Origin: Phycisphaerales bacterium
GTDB taxonomy: Bacteria > Planctomycetota > Phycisphaerae > Phycisphaerales > UBA1924
DNA: 64,000 nucleotides
NCBI GenBank assembly: GCA_019744815.1
Contig: JAIEUA010000012.1
Coordinates: forward strand, 62,001-126,000
Direction of reading: 5' to 3'
Part shown: piece by piece, positions 53,667 through 62,731 of the stretch
Layout of the letters: every line of letters starts with the position of its first letter
Numbering within the stretch: position 1 is the first letter of the stretch
Made by a program: the position numbers and the translations under genes
The notes under the pieces: generated by a model
What the model was told of the DNA's origin: nothing
The model's database searches: none
What the model saw: only the letters and a program-made list of their open reading frames with translations

Positions 53667-55226
53667 TTAGTTCCGCCCGGCGAGTTTTCGGGCTTCGTCG
53701 GACAGTCGAATGACTTCCAGATACTTCTCGCGGAAGAAGATGGTGTACGCAATCTCAGAGCGGCGTTGGCCTCCCGGCTTGCGCCAGATGTCACGCACCG
53801 CCTTGAAGGTTGGCTCGGTGAAGGGGATGGACTTGCTTTCAGCATCCGCCGTCTCGGGCCAGGCGTAGAAGGCCGATTCCATCTTGGCGAGGATGTTCTT
53901 GGAGAAGGCCGGGTCGTTCCTGGCTTCGTTCAGACGGCGCCATGCGAGCCGTTGCATCTCGGCGTTGTCGATGGCGAAGGCGCCCATCATCGGGCCCAGA
54001 GCGCTCCGCCAACCCGCGGGCTTCACGCTCGAGGCGATCGCGAACGGGTCCACCTTGTCGATGAGACGATCGGCGTACCGCTCGTACATGATGCGCCGCA
54101 CAGGCATGCGGCGGAGTTCGTACTGCTTGGGACCGAGGCCGTCCTTCGCGTCCGCCGTGCGCCGATGGAAATTCCACAGCGACTGTCCCTCGACGGTTAG
54201 GCAGAACTCCATGAAGCGTTTGGCGATCTCGGGGTTTGGGCCGCCGCGGAGGAGCGAGATGGGGTCGGCATCGACCGACGCGGTGCCCTTGGGATCGACG
54301 TATCCAACGCGAACGGTGGCGGGGTCTTCGCCGGGCTTGGCGATGGCTTGGGCCTGGGAGCGGCCGTAGAAGTCGATGGCGAGGCCGATGGCGCCCTCGC
54401 CGTGGCTGATGTCGATGGGGGGCTTCGTGGAGGAGTTGGTGAAGTACCGGGCGTTGGCGCACATCTCGCGGAGGATGCGCCACCCCTTTTCCCAGCCGTA
54501 GTTGCTGAGGATGGCGTCGAACGTGGTCGCGATCGAGCCGGACTGCCGCGGATCGGCGAGGGCGACCATGCCCTGCAGCTTCGGGTCGGTGAGGGCTTCG
54601 AAGGAGTCCGGCTCGGACAAACCCAAACGCTTGAGCAGGTCGCGGTTGTAGACGATACCGAAACCAGAGAGGGCGGTGCCGAGCCAGTACTGCTCGGGCT
54701 CGTAGAGCAGACCGGAGCCGATCTTGTTCTCGCCGTACCACTCGTCGAGTTGGGCCTTAGTGAATCCGGCGGGGATGGACATTGGAATCGGCTTGTCAAT
54801 CATCTTCTCGCCGTCCTTCACGACGATGCTGACTCCTTCGCCGTTTCGGAGGCGAGTGTGATCGAATGAGCCGCCGCCGAAGGCAAGGTCGTAATCGACG
54901 GTACCCGGCGGGCAGGTGCCGTCGGGGGCGATGCGACCACCCCGGATGGCCGCCGTGTACTGGCTCTGGAGGAGCTTGATGATCTCGCTGGTGCCGAGCG
55001 GGCCGCGCCAGTCGACGAGGACGTCGCTGCCGTACTTGGCCTTGTGCCATTGCTCGAACGCCTGCCCGAACTCGGTCGAGATCTGGGTGACGTGAGGCGT
55101 GATGATGACAAGCCGCGGCACGCCTTCGCGGGCGTTGGACATGCTCGGGGCGCTGGGCCGGAGCAGGAACGGAACGCCGAGGATGACGAGGAAGGCGAAG
55201 ACGAAGATGGCCGAGCGAGGATTCAC
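53667..55226 (-). CDS. Extracellular solute-binding protein (ABC type) with membrane anchor or signal
   Basis: A 519-residue protein with an N-terminal hydrophobic segment (AIFVFAFLVILGVPFLL) and a Fe3+/polyamine-type binding fold: LVIITPHVTQISTEFGQAFE, VDYDLAFGGGSFDHTRLRNG, FGIVYNRDLLKRLGL and DFYGRSQAQAIAKPGEDPAT. It is longer than typical family members because of an extended C-terminal part. No permease or ATPase gene sits next to it here, so its substrate is unknown. The stop lies about 100 bases before the pyk start. Confidence 0.82.
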   Translation of the reverse strand: MNPRSAIFVFAFLVILGVPFLLRPSAPSMSNAREGVPRLVIITPHVTQISTEFGQAFEQWHKAKYGSDVLVDWRGPLGTSEIIKLLQSQYTAAIRGGRIAPDGTCPPGTVDYDLAFGGGSFDHTRLRNGEGVSIVVKDGEKMIDKPIPMSIPAGFTKAQLDEWYGENKIGSGLLYEPEQYWLGTALSGFGIVYNRDLLKRLGLSEPDSFEALTDPKLQGMVALADPRQSGSIATTFDAILSNYGWEKGWRILREMCANARYFTNSSTKPPIDISHGEGAIGLAIDFYGRSQAQAIAKPGEDPATVRVGYVDPKGTASVDADPISLLRGGPNPEIAKRFMEFCLTVEGQSLWNFHRRTADAKDGLGPKQYELRRMPVRRIMYERYADRLIDKVDPFAIASSVKPAGWRSALGPMMGAFAIDNAEMQRLAWRRLNEARNDPAFSKNILAKMESAFYAWPETADAESKSIPFTEPTFKAVRDIWRKPGGQRRSEIAYTIFFREKYLEVIRLSDEARKLAGRN

Positions 55227-55273
55227 GGCGGGAGTTTAGCGAAGATCGGGTGCGTGATGTGGTGTTTGCGAGC

Positions 55274-55294
55274 GCGGGACCTGGAAGGCCCCGC
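55274..55294. repeat. GGGACC-TGGAA-GGCCCC palindrome, intergenic
   Basis: GCGGGACC (55274-55281) and GGCCCCGC (55287-55294) around TGGAA; one mismatch in the stem. Third copy of the family seen at 3396 and 39791. It lies in the spacer between the divergent solute-binding protein and SDR genes. Confidence 0.75.
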
Positions 55295-55323
55295 TCCCAT
55301 TGGTTTGGCGCCAAGAATCGGGC

Positions 55324-56031
55324 ATGAGTCTTCCTCGGAGTGAGCGCGTTGCGGTCGTCACGGGAGCTGGCAGCGGCATCGGCCGTGAGACGGCGATCCT
55401 GCTGGGCGAACTCGGGTACGCCGTCGTCCTCGTCGGACGCGACGCGGTCAAGCTCGCGCTGGTGCAGGAATCGCTTCCGGGGTCGGAGGTGATGACCTGC
55501 GACATGGGCAACGCCGCGGCCGTCGAGAAGCTCATCGCCGCGGTCGACCTCCGGTTTGGGCACATCGACGTGCTGGTGAACAACGCGGGAACCACGCCTC
55601 TGAAGCCGATCGAGTACTACGCGCTCGCGGAGATCGACGAGATTTTCCGGGTGAACGCGATCGGACCATGCGTTGCGATCGCCCGCGCCCTTCCGATCAT
55701 GAAGCGTCACGGCGGCGGGTGCATTGTCAATGTCTCGTCGATGGCGACGATCGATCCGTTCCCCGGGCTGTACCCCTACGCCGCGGCGAAGGCGTCCGTG
55801 AATCTCATGGCACGCTCGGTCGTGAATGAGGCCGGCAAGCACGGCGTGCGTGCGTTTGCGGTTGCTCCGGGAGCGGTGGAGACGCCGCTGTTGCGATCGC
55901 TGTTCAAAGCCGATGCGTTCCCGGCGAGCCGCACGCTCGATCCCAAGGTGGTGGCCAAGACGATCGTTGAATGTGTGCAGGGCAAACGCGACTCGGACAA
56001 CGGGAACACCGTGTTCCTGCCCAGCCCTTGA
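55324..56031 (+). CDS. Short-chain dehydrogenase/reductase
   Basis: A 235-residue Rossmann-fold oxidoreductase. The cofactor loop is VVTGAGSGIGRETAIL, followed by NNAG, the catalytic serine in NVSSMAT and the YPYAAAK tyrosine/lysine pair. The C-terminus ends with NGNTVFLPSP. The substrate is unknown. ATG 55324 (MSLPRSERVAV) is chosen. Confidence 0.9.
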   Translation: MSLPRSERVAVVTGAGSGIGRETAILLGELGYAVVLVGRDAVKLALVQESLPGSEVMTCDMGNAAAVEKLIAAVDLRFGHIDVLVNNAGTTPLKPIEYYALAEIDEIFRVNAIGPCVAIARALPIMKRHGGGCIVNVSSMATIDPFPGLYPYAAAKASVNLMARSVVNEAGKHGVRAFAVAPGAVETPLLRSLFKADAFPASRTLDPKVVAKTIVECVQGKRDSDNGNTVFLPSP

Positions 56032-56041
56032 CTGCGTCCGT

Positions 56042-57013
56042 CTACTTCTGGCGGTCCGCGATGGCGCGAGCCTCTTTCAGGGCCTGCTGCAATTCGCCAA
56101 CGAGCGGCGTGAGATCGCTCACGATCGTGGTGGAGTCGAAGACCTCCAGAAGAGCTTTGCTCGTCAGCATGGCCCGCACCATTTCCGCGCCGTAGTTGCC
56201 GTTGCGGAGCATCGCCCCAAGTTCTGGGTCGGCCTCGAGCCGCTTGATCGCGTCCTGCACAGCCGGAGCGCCCTTGATCTTGGTCATGACCGGGCTGTTG
56301 AGGAAGTGGTCGAATGCGGGCTTGTGGCGGACGACCGCGGCGAAGTCGGCCGTGAGCGCGAAGAGTTGGGCACCCTCGAGGGGGTTCGAGGAGGCGGCGA
56401 CGCCTCCGAGGCTGGATTGACGCACTTCCCCGGCGAAGTTCGCCACGGCCTGCGCGACGGGGTTGCGGGGAAGGCTCGGGTCCTCGGCGGTGCGCTGGAC
56501 TTGGCTGACGGCGAGCGGTTCGATGGCGAGTGGAATCCAGAGCACGAGCAGTCCGAGGAAGGAGCCCTCGAGCAGGCCCAGTCCGCCGCCCGCGAGTTTG
56601 TCCATGCCGTGCAGCTGGGGGCGCGACTTCATGGCGCGTTTGGAGAGCACGCCGATGACAATCGCAACCAATGCCGCCACGCCGAGCGCCGCGAGCGCGG
56701 TCGCGATCAAGCGCGACGAAAACCCGCCGGTTGCCGTCACCGACGCGATAGCAGGCTCCAAGACCTTGCCAACAGGGCGGCAAAGGATCACCGCGAGCAG
56801 CATCCCGACGACGATGCCGATGAGTTCCGACGCGCCGCGCCAGAGGCCTTGGAGCGTGCAGAGCGCGATGACGCCCGCGACGATCTTGATCGGCACGGAG
56901 CCGAAGACGATGACGAGCAGCGCGATGCCGCCAATCGTGATGGCGATGACGAGGCGAGCCTTGGAGGGCGGTGGTGTTGCTGCGTTTTCGGAATGTCCCC
57001 GTGTCGTTCCCAT
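56042..57013 (-). CDS. CvpA/colicin-V-production-like membrane protein
   Basis: A 323-residue protein with about five hydrophobic segments in the first half (ARLVIAITIGGIALLVIVFG, IVAGVIALCTLQGLWRGASE, ELIGIVVGMLLAVILCRPVG) and a C-terminal soluble helical region (VMTKIKGAPAVQDAIKRLEA). The GLWRGASELIGIVVGMLLAV and MDKLAGGGLGLLEGSFLGLL blocks fit the CvpA family. Its function in most bacteria is undefined. It converges on the SDR gene with 10 bases between stops. Confidence 0.8.
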   Translation of the reverse strand: MGTTRGHSENAATPPPSKARLVIAITIGGIALLVIVFGSVPIKIVAGVIALCTLQGLWRGASELIGIVVGMLLAVILCRPVGKVLEPAIASVTATGGFSSRLIATALAALGVAALVAIVIGVLSKRAMKSRPQLHGMDKLAGGGLGLLEGSFLGLLVLWIPLAIEPLAVSQVQRTAEDPSLPRNPVAQAVANFAGEVRQSSLGGVAASSNPLEGAQLFALTADFAAVVRHKPAFDHFLNSPVMTKIKGAPAVQDAIKRLEADPELGAMLRNGNYGAEMVRAMLTSKALLEVFDSTTIVSDLTPLVGELQQALKEARAIADRQK

Positions 57014-57092
57014 GCGTGCAGTCTAACAGAATCGAGCAGAAGGTCCCGCGGCCGATGTCTCGGGCGCGGGACGTGTGGATGTCACATGTGCT

Positions 57093-57449
57093 TCACCAAT
57101 CCTCGTCGAAGCGGTTCCGCTTCGACGGACGGGTGAACGCTTCGAGGCCGAACTCCTCCGAGAGTTCCACGAGCGCGAAGCGACGCGTGTCCAGCGACTC
57201 GAGCGACCCGTCGGGCTTCTCGACCTGCACGAACGGCAAGCAGATCGACAGCACCCGGCGCGGCACGCCGTCCGAGCAGTTCAAGCACGGCACCATCACG
57301 CTCTTGGGAGCTTCGAAGGTGATCGCATCGCACGGCGGCTGAAAGACCTGGTGGTTCTCCCAGAGCACGCCGATGTAGATGCCCGGACGAATGTCCTCCG
57401 GAGTCAAGCGACGCGACAGCGTCGTGACGTTGTTGATGTACGTGTCCAT
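57093..57449 (-). CDS. Small conserved-looking protein of unknown function
   Basis: A 118-residue protein I do not recognise. It begins MDTYINNVTTLSRRLTPEDI and contains RPGIYIGVLWENHQVFQPPC, VMVPCLNCSDGVPRRVLSIC, VQVEKPDGSLESLDTRRFAL and VELSEEFGLEAF. Three Cys residues and two proline-containing loops suggest a small beta-barrel. It has normal codon use and lies alone between the CvpA-like and hmgA genes. Confidence 0.6.
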   Translation of the reverse strand: MDTYINNVTTLSRRLTPEDIRPGIYIGVLWENHQVFQPPCDAITFEAPKSVMVPCLNCSDGVPRRVLSICLPFVQVEKPDGSLESLDTRRFALVELSEEFGLEAFTRPSKRNRFDEDW

Positions 57450-57793
57450 GGGATGGCTACCAAAAAGGCCGGCGGCGATGCCGCGGCACTGGTTTCGATG
57501 AGATGAAATAAACGGAGTTCAGGAATCGTGCGGACGATTAGGCGTCGCGCAGAACGTCGCCTCGGGAGCCGTTGCTCCAAGGCATGACGTGGTAAAGATG
57601 TGCGAGAACGAGCAGCATCGGTGTATCCCTGAACGAACGAGTGGTTTGACTATTTCGCCCCGGCTCGGATCGAAAGTCAAGTTGCTGATTCGGGGCCCCT
57701 CGGAGGCCGGGAAACAACGGTTCCCTTGGGGGTTGTGGTACCATTCGATGCGCCGGGTTGATCCCGGTTCCCGAATCTGCTCCGGAGCCGCCC
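57450..57793. other. Intergenic region before hmgA
   Basis: No gene was found. The only structure noted is a small stem of CCGGG (57753-57757) and CCCGG (57763-57767) about 27 bases before the hmgA start. No promoter consensus or regulator site could be assigned. Confidence 0.5.
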
Positions 57794-59236
57794 ATGCCGT
57801 ACTACACAAAGCTCGGACTCTTGCCCCAGAAGCGTCACGTGCAGTTCCGTCGGCCCGACGGATGCTTGTATTCAGAAGAAGTCTTCGGCACCGAGGGCTT
57901 TGTCGGCCCGACGACGACGATGTACCACATCCATCCGCCGACGCAGGTCTACGGCTGGAAGCCGGTGTACTCGACCAAGGTCGAGTACGTCGAGCAGGAC
58001 ATCATGCGCATGCGTCACGTCATGACCGGCGGCCAGCGCATGAACCCCAAGGGCGACTTCGTCACCGGGCGTGTGGTGCTTTTCGGCAACAGCGACTGCG
58101 AGATGGCCGTCTGCAATCCCGCCGAGCAGATGCAGTACCACTACAAGAACGGCCAGGGCGACGAGTGCATCTTCATCCACTACGGCTCGGGCGTCTGCCA
58201 CACCATGCTGGGCACGCTGAAGTTCGGGCCGCGGGATTACCTGGTGATCCCGAAGGGCGTGATCTACAAGCTGATCTGGGACAAGCGTGTCAACGGCGCC
58301 GACGGCAAGCCAACCGACGGCGGTCCGGCCATCGAGAACACGCCCTTCGGCCGCTACCTGCTCATCGAGACCACCAACGGCAGTCACATCGGCCCGCCGC
58401 CGCGGTACGTGAGCAAGGCCAACGGCCAGTTCCTCGAGCACGCGCCGTACTGCGAGCGCGACATCCGCATGCCCGAGATGCCGATGACCTTCGACGAGCG
58501 TGGCGACTTCCCCGTCCGCATCAAGGCCCGCGATCTCATCCACGAGTACGTTTATCACTATCACCCGCTCGACATCGTCGGCTGGGACGGCTGCTACTAC
58601 CCCTTCATCTTTAACGCCGACGACTTCAGCCCGATCACCGGCAAGCTGCACATGCCGCCGCCGATTCACCAGACGTTCGAGGCGCACAATTTCGTGATCT
58701 GTACCTTCGCCCCGCGCATGCTGGACTACCACCCGCAATCGATCAAGGTACCGTACAACCACAGCAACCTCGACAGCGACGAGGTGCTGTACTACGTAGA
58801 CGGCAACTTCGGCAGCCGCAAGGGCATCGAGATCGGCTCATTGACCGCCCACCCCCAGGGCATTCCCCACGGCCCGCACCCGGGGACGATCGAAGCTAGC
58901 CTGACGGCGACGCACACTCAGGAACTGGCGGTGATGTGCGACACGTTCCGGCCGCTGTTCCCAACCAAGGCCGCGCTCGAACTCGACGATTCGAAGTACC
59001 CGGCAAGCTGGCAGGGCGAGCACTTCCCGGGCCTTTCGACCGGCAAGATGCACCTCAACGGCGTGACCGTCCCGCCGTCGAGCGCGGCGGCATTCCCGAA
59101 GGAAGTGACTCCCGTCGCGGTGATCAAGGCCGACGTGGCCAGTTCCGTCATCCCGGCGCCGGTCACCAACGGCACGGCGAAGGCGAATGGTGTGGCGCCG
59201 GCGAAGACATCGACGGCGAATGTCTGGGCGCCTTGA
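57794..59236 (+). CDS. hmgA: Homogentisate 1,2-dioxygenase
   Basis: Opens the aromatic ring of homogentisate to 4-maleylacetoacetate in tyrosine/phenylalanine breakdown, using Fe(II). Family blocks include FGNSDCEMAVCNPAEQMQ, RDYLVIPKGVIYKLIWD, HYHPLDIVGWDGCYYPFIF, HQTFEAHNFVICTFAPR, VPYNHSNLDSDEVLYYVDG and HPQGIPHGPHPG, with iron ligands expected among the His of the later blocks. A ~40-residue low-complexity tail (VIPAPVTNGTAKANGVAP) extends beyond the usual end. No neighbouring genes of the same pathway are in the window. Confidence 0.95.
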   Translation: MPYYTKLGLLPQKRHVQFRRPDGCLYSEEVFGTEGFVGPTTTMYHIHPPTQVYGWKPVYSTKVEYVEQDIMRMRHVMTGGQRMNPKGDFVTGRVVLFGNSDCEMAVCNPAEQMQYHYKNGQGDECIFIHYGSGVCHTMLGTLKFGPRDYLVIPKGVIYKLIWDKRVNGADGKPTDGGPAIENTPFGRYLLIETTNGSHIGPPPRYVSKANGQFLEHAPYCERDIRMPEMPMTFDERGDFPVRIKARDLIHEYVYHYHPLDIVGWDGCYYPFIFNADDFSPITGKLHMPPPIHQTFEAHNFVICTFAPRMLDYHPQSIKVPYNHSNLDSDEVLYYVDGNFGSRKGIEIGSLTAHPQGIPHGPHPGTIEASLTATHTQELAVMCDTFRPLFPTKAALELDDSKYPASWQGEHFPGLSTGKMHLNGVTVPPSSAAAFPKEVTPVAVIKADVASSVIPAPVTNGTAKANGVAPAKTSTANVWAP

Positions 59237-59242
59237 AGGCGC
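59228..59242. repeat. Short palindrome over the hmgA stop codon
   Basis: GCGCCT and AGGCGC flank TGA at the end of hmgA. It lacks a T run. It could be a weak attenuator or a relic of the palindromic repeats. Confidence 0.4.
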
Positions 59243-59273
59243 ACGACCCCACGCGGGTCGCTAAACTCGCCCC

Positions 59274-62200
59274 ATGTCCCCAATGCGCCACGGACCGGCC
59301 GCCACGTTCTCCCGCCGCTCGCGTCTGCACGCCCTCATCGCGGCGGCGGGAACGACGCTGCTCGTGACCGCGGTGCACGCCCAGTTTGCGCCCCTCGCTT
59401 CAAAGGCCGCGCCGTCGAGCGAGTTCTCCGGTCGGGACTTCGCGGGTCTGCGGTTCCCGATGCGAGCCACCAGCGGCGAGCTGTCCTTCTCCGCCGCCCG
59501 GGTCGCGACGTGGAGCCAGGAATCCAACGCCACCGGCGGCTCGGTGCAGCAGCTCTTCCTGTCCGGCGACGTGCAGGTCAAGCTCGGGCTCTACGAGTTC
59601 ACCGCGGTCAAGGCGGTGGTGTGGCTCGAGAAGATCGCCGACACGGACGCAGCAGAGGAAGACTGGGAGTGGTTGCGCAAGCCGGAGATGCAGCCGCCCA
59701 AAGTCGAGCGTCCGACGACCGATTCGGGCGTGTATCAGGTGTTCGTCTACTTCGATCGGGTCGCGTCGCCCGTCGCGGATGTGCGTGTGAGCGTGCAGGC
59801 CAACCGTCTGCCCGTGCGTGCCGTGATCCGGATCGATCGCCCCATCGAGATGACCTACGACACGATCTCGGCCGGGCGGCCCGGCGACGCGTTCGTGGCC
59901 GAGGGCGAGGCGCAACTCGCCGCCGCCCTGCGCAAGCAAGAGGGCGTCGACGCAATCGGCCTGGCCGATCGTGATTTCCCGCAGCGTGGCCCTTCGGTCC
60001 CGGTGCCTTCCGAGGCTCGTTCGTACCTGCCGCCCACCGCTTCGCAGATGCAGGCTCGGGCCGCCAAAGACGTCAGCGCTGGCGCCGACAGCGAGTCGGC
60101 GACATTCTCCGGCCCGATCTTTGCCAAAGACGGCATCTTCACCGTCTCGCCCGGTGATGTCACTCTGGTGACCGGGGACACCGAGAACTCGTTGCTGCTC
60201 TCCAACGGCTTGGTGATCCAGTACAGCGACACTCGGGCCGGTCGATCGCTGCAGCTCACCGCCCAACGCGGCGTCGTGTTCATGGAACCTCGCAAGATCG
60301 AGGAGCTGGGCAAGCTGAAGCCCGCCGATGTCCGCGGGATCTACCTCGAGGGCGATGTCATCGCCAGCGACGGCAAGTACACGCTGCGCGGCCCCCGGGT
60401 CTACTACGACGTGCAGAAGAACAAGGCCGTCGTGCTCGACGCGGTCTTCTGGACCTACGACGCCCAGCGTCGCCTGCCCCTGTACGTTCGGGCCGACTCG
60501 ATCCGGCAGAAATCGAGCAACGAGTTTGTGGCCAAAAAGGCCCGCCTCGCGACCAGCAGCTTCTTCGAGCCTGACTTCTCGGTCGGGGCCAGCACCGTGA
60601 CCATCACGCGGCGTCCCGCGCAACCCGCTCCCGAGGGCCTGATCCCGACCGTTTCTTCCTGGGTGAATGGATCGGGTTCGGGTAACGGTTCCGGCAACGG
60701 CTCGGGCGGCGGTGGGGGCACGACGGTTGCCGATGCCGCGGGATACGGTCGACGCGGCTACGAGCTCGACACCGACTATCCGACCCAGGGCGGCAGCGGG
60801 GGCGGAGGTCCGACCGGCAGCGAGAACTACCTCGACGCCAGCGGGATCACGCTCAACGCCGAAGGCGTGCCCTTCTTCTATTGGCCGAGCTACGAGGGAA
60901 CGATCGACGAGCCGCTGCTCCGCGACCTTCGGGCCGAGAGCCGCTCGGGATCTGGTTTCGCGATCAAGACGCGTTGGAACGCGTACCGCCTCCTCGGTCT
61001 CCGCGGCACCGCGTTCACGCGAGCGGACCTTCTGCTCGACGCGTATTTCAGCCGCGGCCCGGGTTTGGGAACACGATTGGAGTGGGCCGGGCCCGACACC
61101 TTCGGCAACGCGTTTCTGTATGGGCTCTTCGACGACCGCGGCACCGACGTGCTCAAGACCGGCGCCCGCATCAAGAACAACGGCGACAACCGCGGCCTGA
61201 TCCTGACCGAGCACCGGGTCGACATCGACGACCATTGGTCGTTCTTCGGTGAACTGTCTTATCAGTCCGACGCCACGTTTGTGGAGTCGTTCTACCCCGA
61301 GATGGCCGAGTTGCGTCGTGAGTTCACCACGCAGGCGTATGTGCGGCGGGTCGAAGACAACACCATGTTCGCCACCCGACTCAAGGGCTCGCTGAACGAT
61401 TTCTCAACCAACGAGTACCAATTGCTTAGCCAGGGCTACTCCGTCACCAAGACACCGGAGATCCAGTACCTGCGCCAGGCCGACCCGCTCTTTTCCGACT
61501 GGTTCGGCGACACGCTCACCTGGACGCACGAGTATCGCTTCAGCCGCCTGGCCACCAAGCTCGACCGGGCTCGGCTCGACGAACGCGGCGTGGCGGATCG
61601 CGTGAACTCGCTCCGGCTGTTCGGCCTGCTGCCCAACCAGACCATCTACGACAATCTGCGGGCCCAGGGTTACCTGCCGCAAGACGTCTACCGCTTCGAC
61701 ATGCGGCAGGAAGTCGATGCCAAGGTCGAGCTCGGCCCAGTCAACCTCGTGCCCTTTATGGTCGGTCGAGTCACCGGCTACGACCACAAGTTCGAGACCT
61801 TCTCTCGCAACACCGAGGACAACCGCTACCGCTTCTGGGGTTCGACCGGCATGACCGCGAACACTCAGATCCAGCGCGTCGACGATTCTGTCGAGAGCCG
61901 TCTCTTCGACTTGCACCGCATGCGGCACATCATCGAGCCCAACGCCACGGTGTACACCAGCGCCACCAACCGGCGGAACAACACGCTGCCCGTCTACGAC
62001 GAAGAGATCGAGGGCATCTCCAAGGGCACCGTCGGCCGCGCCGGCGTGAATCAGATCTGGCAGACCCAAAGAGGCCGGCCCGGTCGTTACTACAGCGTCG
62101 ATGTCTTTACGCTCGACATGAACTACGTGAACTCCAGCGCCGACAGCGAGCTCAAGTCGCCGGTGGGACGCTTCCTCGACTTCCGCCCCGAGCTCTCCTC

Positions 62201-62645
62201 GTTCGGCGAGTACGGCACCGCCGACGCCTCGTGGAGGGTCACCGACGCGACCACGCTCACCGGCGGCTCGGTGTACGACCTGGATCGCAAGGAACAGGCC
62301 CGCACCTCGGCGGGCGTGATGTTCCAGCAGTCGCCCGATCTGGTGACGGCCTTTGACTACCGCCACCTCAACGCCCTCGATCTCACCACAGTCGGCGCGA
62401 ACATGAGCTATCGGCTTGCTAGCCAGTACATCCTGGGCCTGAGCACCAGCTACGACACCACCCGCGGCGAGTTCCAGTCGGTGGGAGGCTCGATCTCTCG
62501 CGACTTCCAGAGCTTGCGGCTGGGCTTCAACGTCGCCCACAGCGTCATCAGCAACGAGTCGCGATTCGGCTTCACCCTCACGCCGAAGCTTGAACAGGCT
62601 CGAGGCCGATTGCCCATCCTCGGCGAGCAGGCCCCGCCGAAGTGA
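59274..62645 (+). CDS. LptD-like outer-membrane LPS-assembly protein
   Basis: A 1123-residue exported protein. After a signal region (LHALIAAAGTTLLVTAVHA) come OstA/LptA-like periplasmic segments (QQLFLSGDVQVKLGLYEF, GIYLEGDVIASDGKYTLRGP), a linker with a Gly/Ser/Asn run (NGSGSGNGSGNGSG), and a long C-terminal part rich in alternating beta strands, including YQSDATFVESFYPEMAELRR and FTTQAYVRRVEDNTMFATRL, typical of LptD-like barrels. In Gram-negative bacteria LptD inserts LPS in the outer membrane with LptE. Its end is near TYDTTRGEFQSVGGSISRDF. The lptE partner is not visible. Confidence 0.82.
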   Translation: MSPMRHGPAATFSRRSRLHALIAAAGTTLLVTAVHAQFAPLASKAAPSSEFSGRDFAGLRFPMRATSGELSFSAARVATWSQESNATGGSVQQLFLSGDVQVKLGLYEFTAVKAVVWLEKIADTDAAEEDWEWLRKPEMQPPKVERPTTDSGVYQVFVYFDRVASPVADVRVSVQANRLPVRAVIRIDRPIEMTYDTISAGRPGDAFVAEGEAQLAAALRKQEGVDAIGLADRDFPQRGPSVPVPSEARSYLPPTASQMQARAAKDVSAGADSESATFSGPIFAKDGIFTVSPGDVTLVTGDTENSLLLSNGLVIQYSDTRAGRSLQLTAQRGVVFMEPRKIEELGKLKPADVRGIYLEGDVIASDGKYTLRGPRVYYDVQKNKAVVLDAVFWTYDAQRRLPLYVRADSIRQKSSNEFVAKKARLATSSFFEPDFSVGASTVTITRRPAQPAPEGLIPTVSSWVNGSGSGNGSGNGSGGGGGTTVADAAGYGRRGYELDTDYPTQGGSGGGGPTGSENYLDASGITLNAEGVPFFYWPSYEGTIDEPLLRDLRAESRSGSGFAIKTRWNAYRLLGLRGTAFTRADLLLDAYFSRGPGLGTRLEWAGPDTFGNAFLYGLFDDRGTDVLKTGARIKNNGDNRGLILTEHRVDIDDHWSFFGELSYQSDATFVESFYPEMAELRREFTTQAYVRRVEDNTMFATRLKGSLNDFSTNEYQLLSQGYSVTKTPEIQYLRQADPLFSDWFGDTLTWTHEYRFSRLATKLDRARLDERGVADRVNSLRLFGLLPNQTIYDNLRAQGYLPQDVYRFDMRQEVDAKVELGPVNLVPFMVGRVTGYDHKFETFSRNTEDNRYRFWGSTGMTANTQIQRVDDSVESRLFDLHRMRHIIEPNATVYTSATNRRNNTLPVYDEEIEGISKGTVGRAGVNQIWQTQRGRPGRYYSVDVFTLDMNYVNSSADSELKSPVGRFLDFRPELSSFGEYGTADASWRVTDATTLTGGSVYDLDRKEQARTSAGVMFQQSPDLVTAFDYRHLNALDLTTVGANMSYRLASQYILGLSTSYDTTRGEFQSVGGSISRDFQSLRLGFNVAHSVISNESRFGFTLTPKLEQARGRLPILGEQAPPK

Positions 62646-62731
62646 CGCCCATTCGTTCGGTGCTTAGACACCGTCGCGACGGTTGTGCTTCGCGCTGAGC
62701 CGCCGAGCAGGGCAACATCCGCGAGCGGACG

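Noticed and set aside
53667-55226. Complete ABC importer around the solute-binding protein
   Set aside because: The neighbours are pyruvate kinase and an SDR; no permease or ATPase gene is present, so only the binding protein is annotated.
57589-58614. Overlapping plus-strand frame over hmgA
   Set aside because: The hmgA frame matches homogentisate dioxygenase throughout, and the other frame is Arg/Gly/His-rich without any motif.
59228-59242. Terminator after hmgA
   Set aside because: The small palindrome has no U run and overlaps the stop codon; evidence is too weak to call termination.
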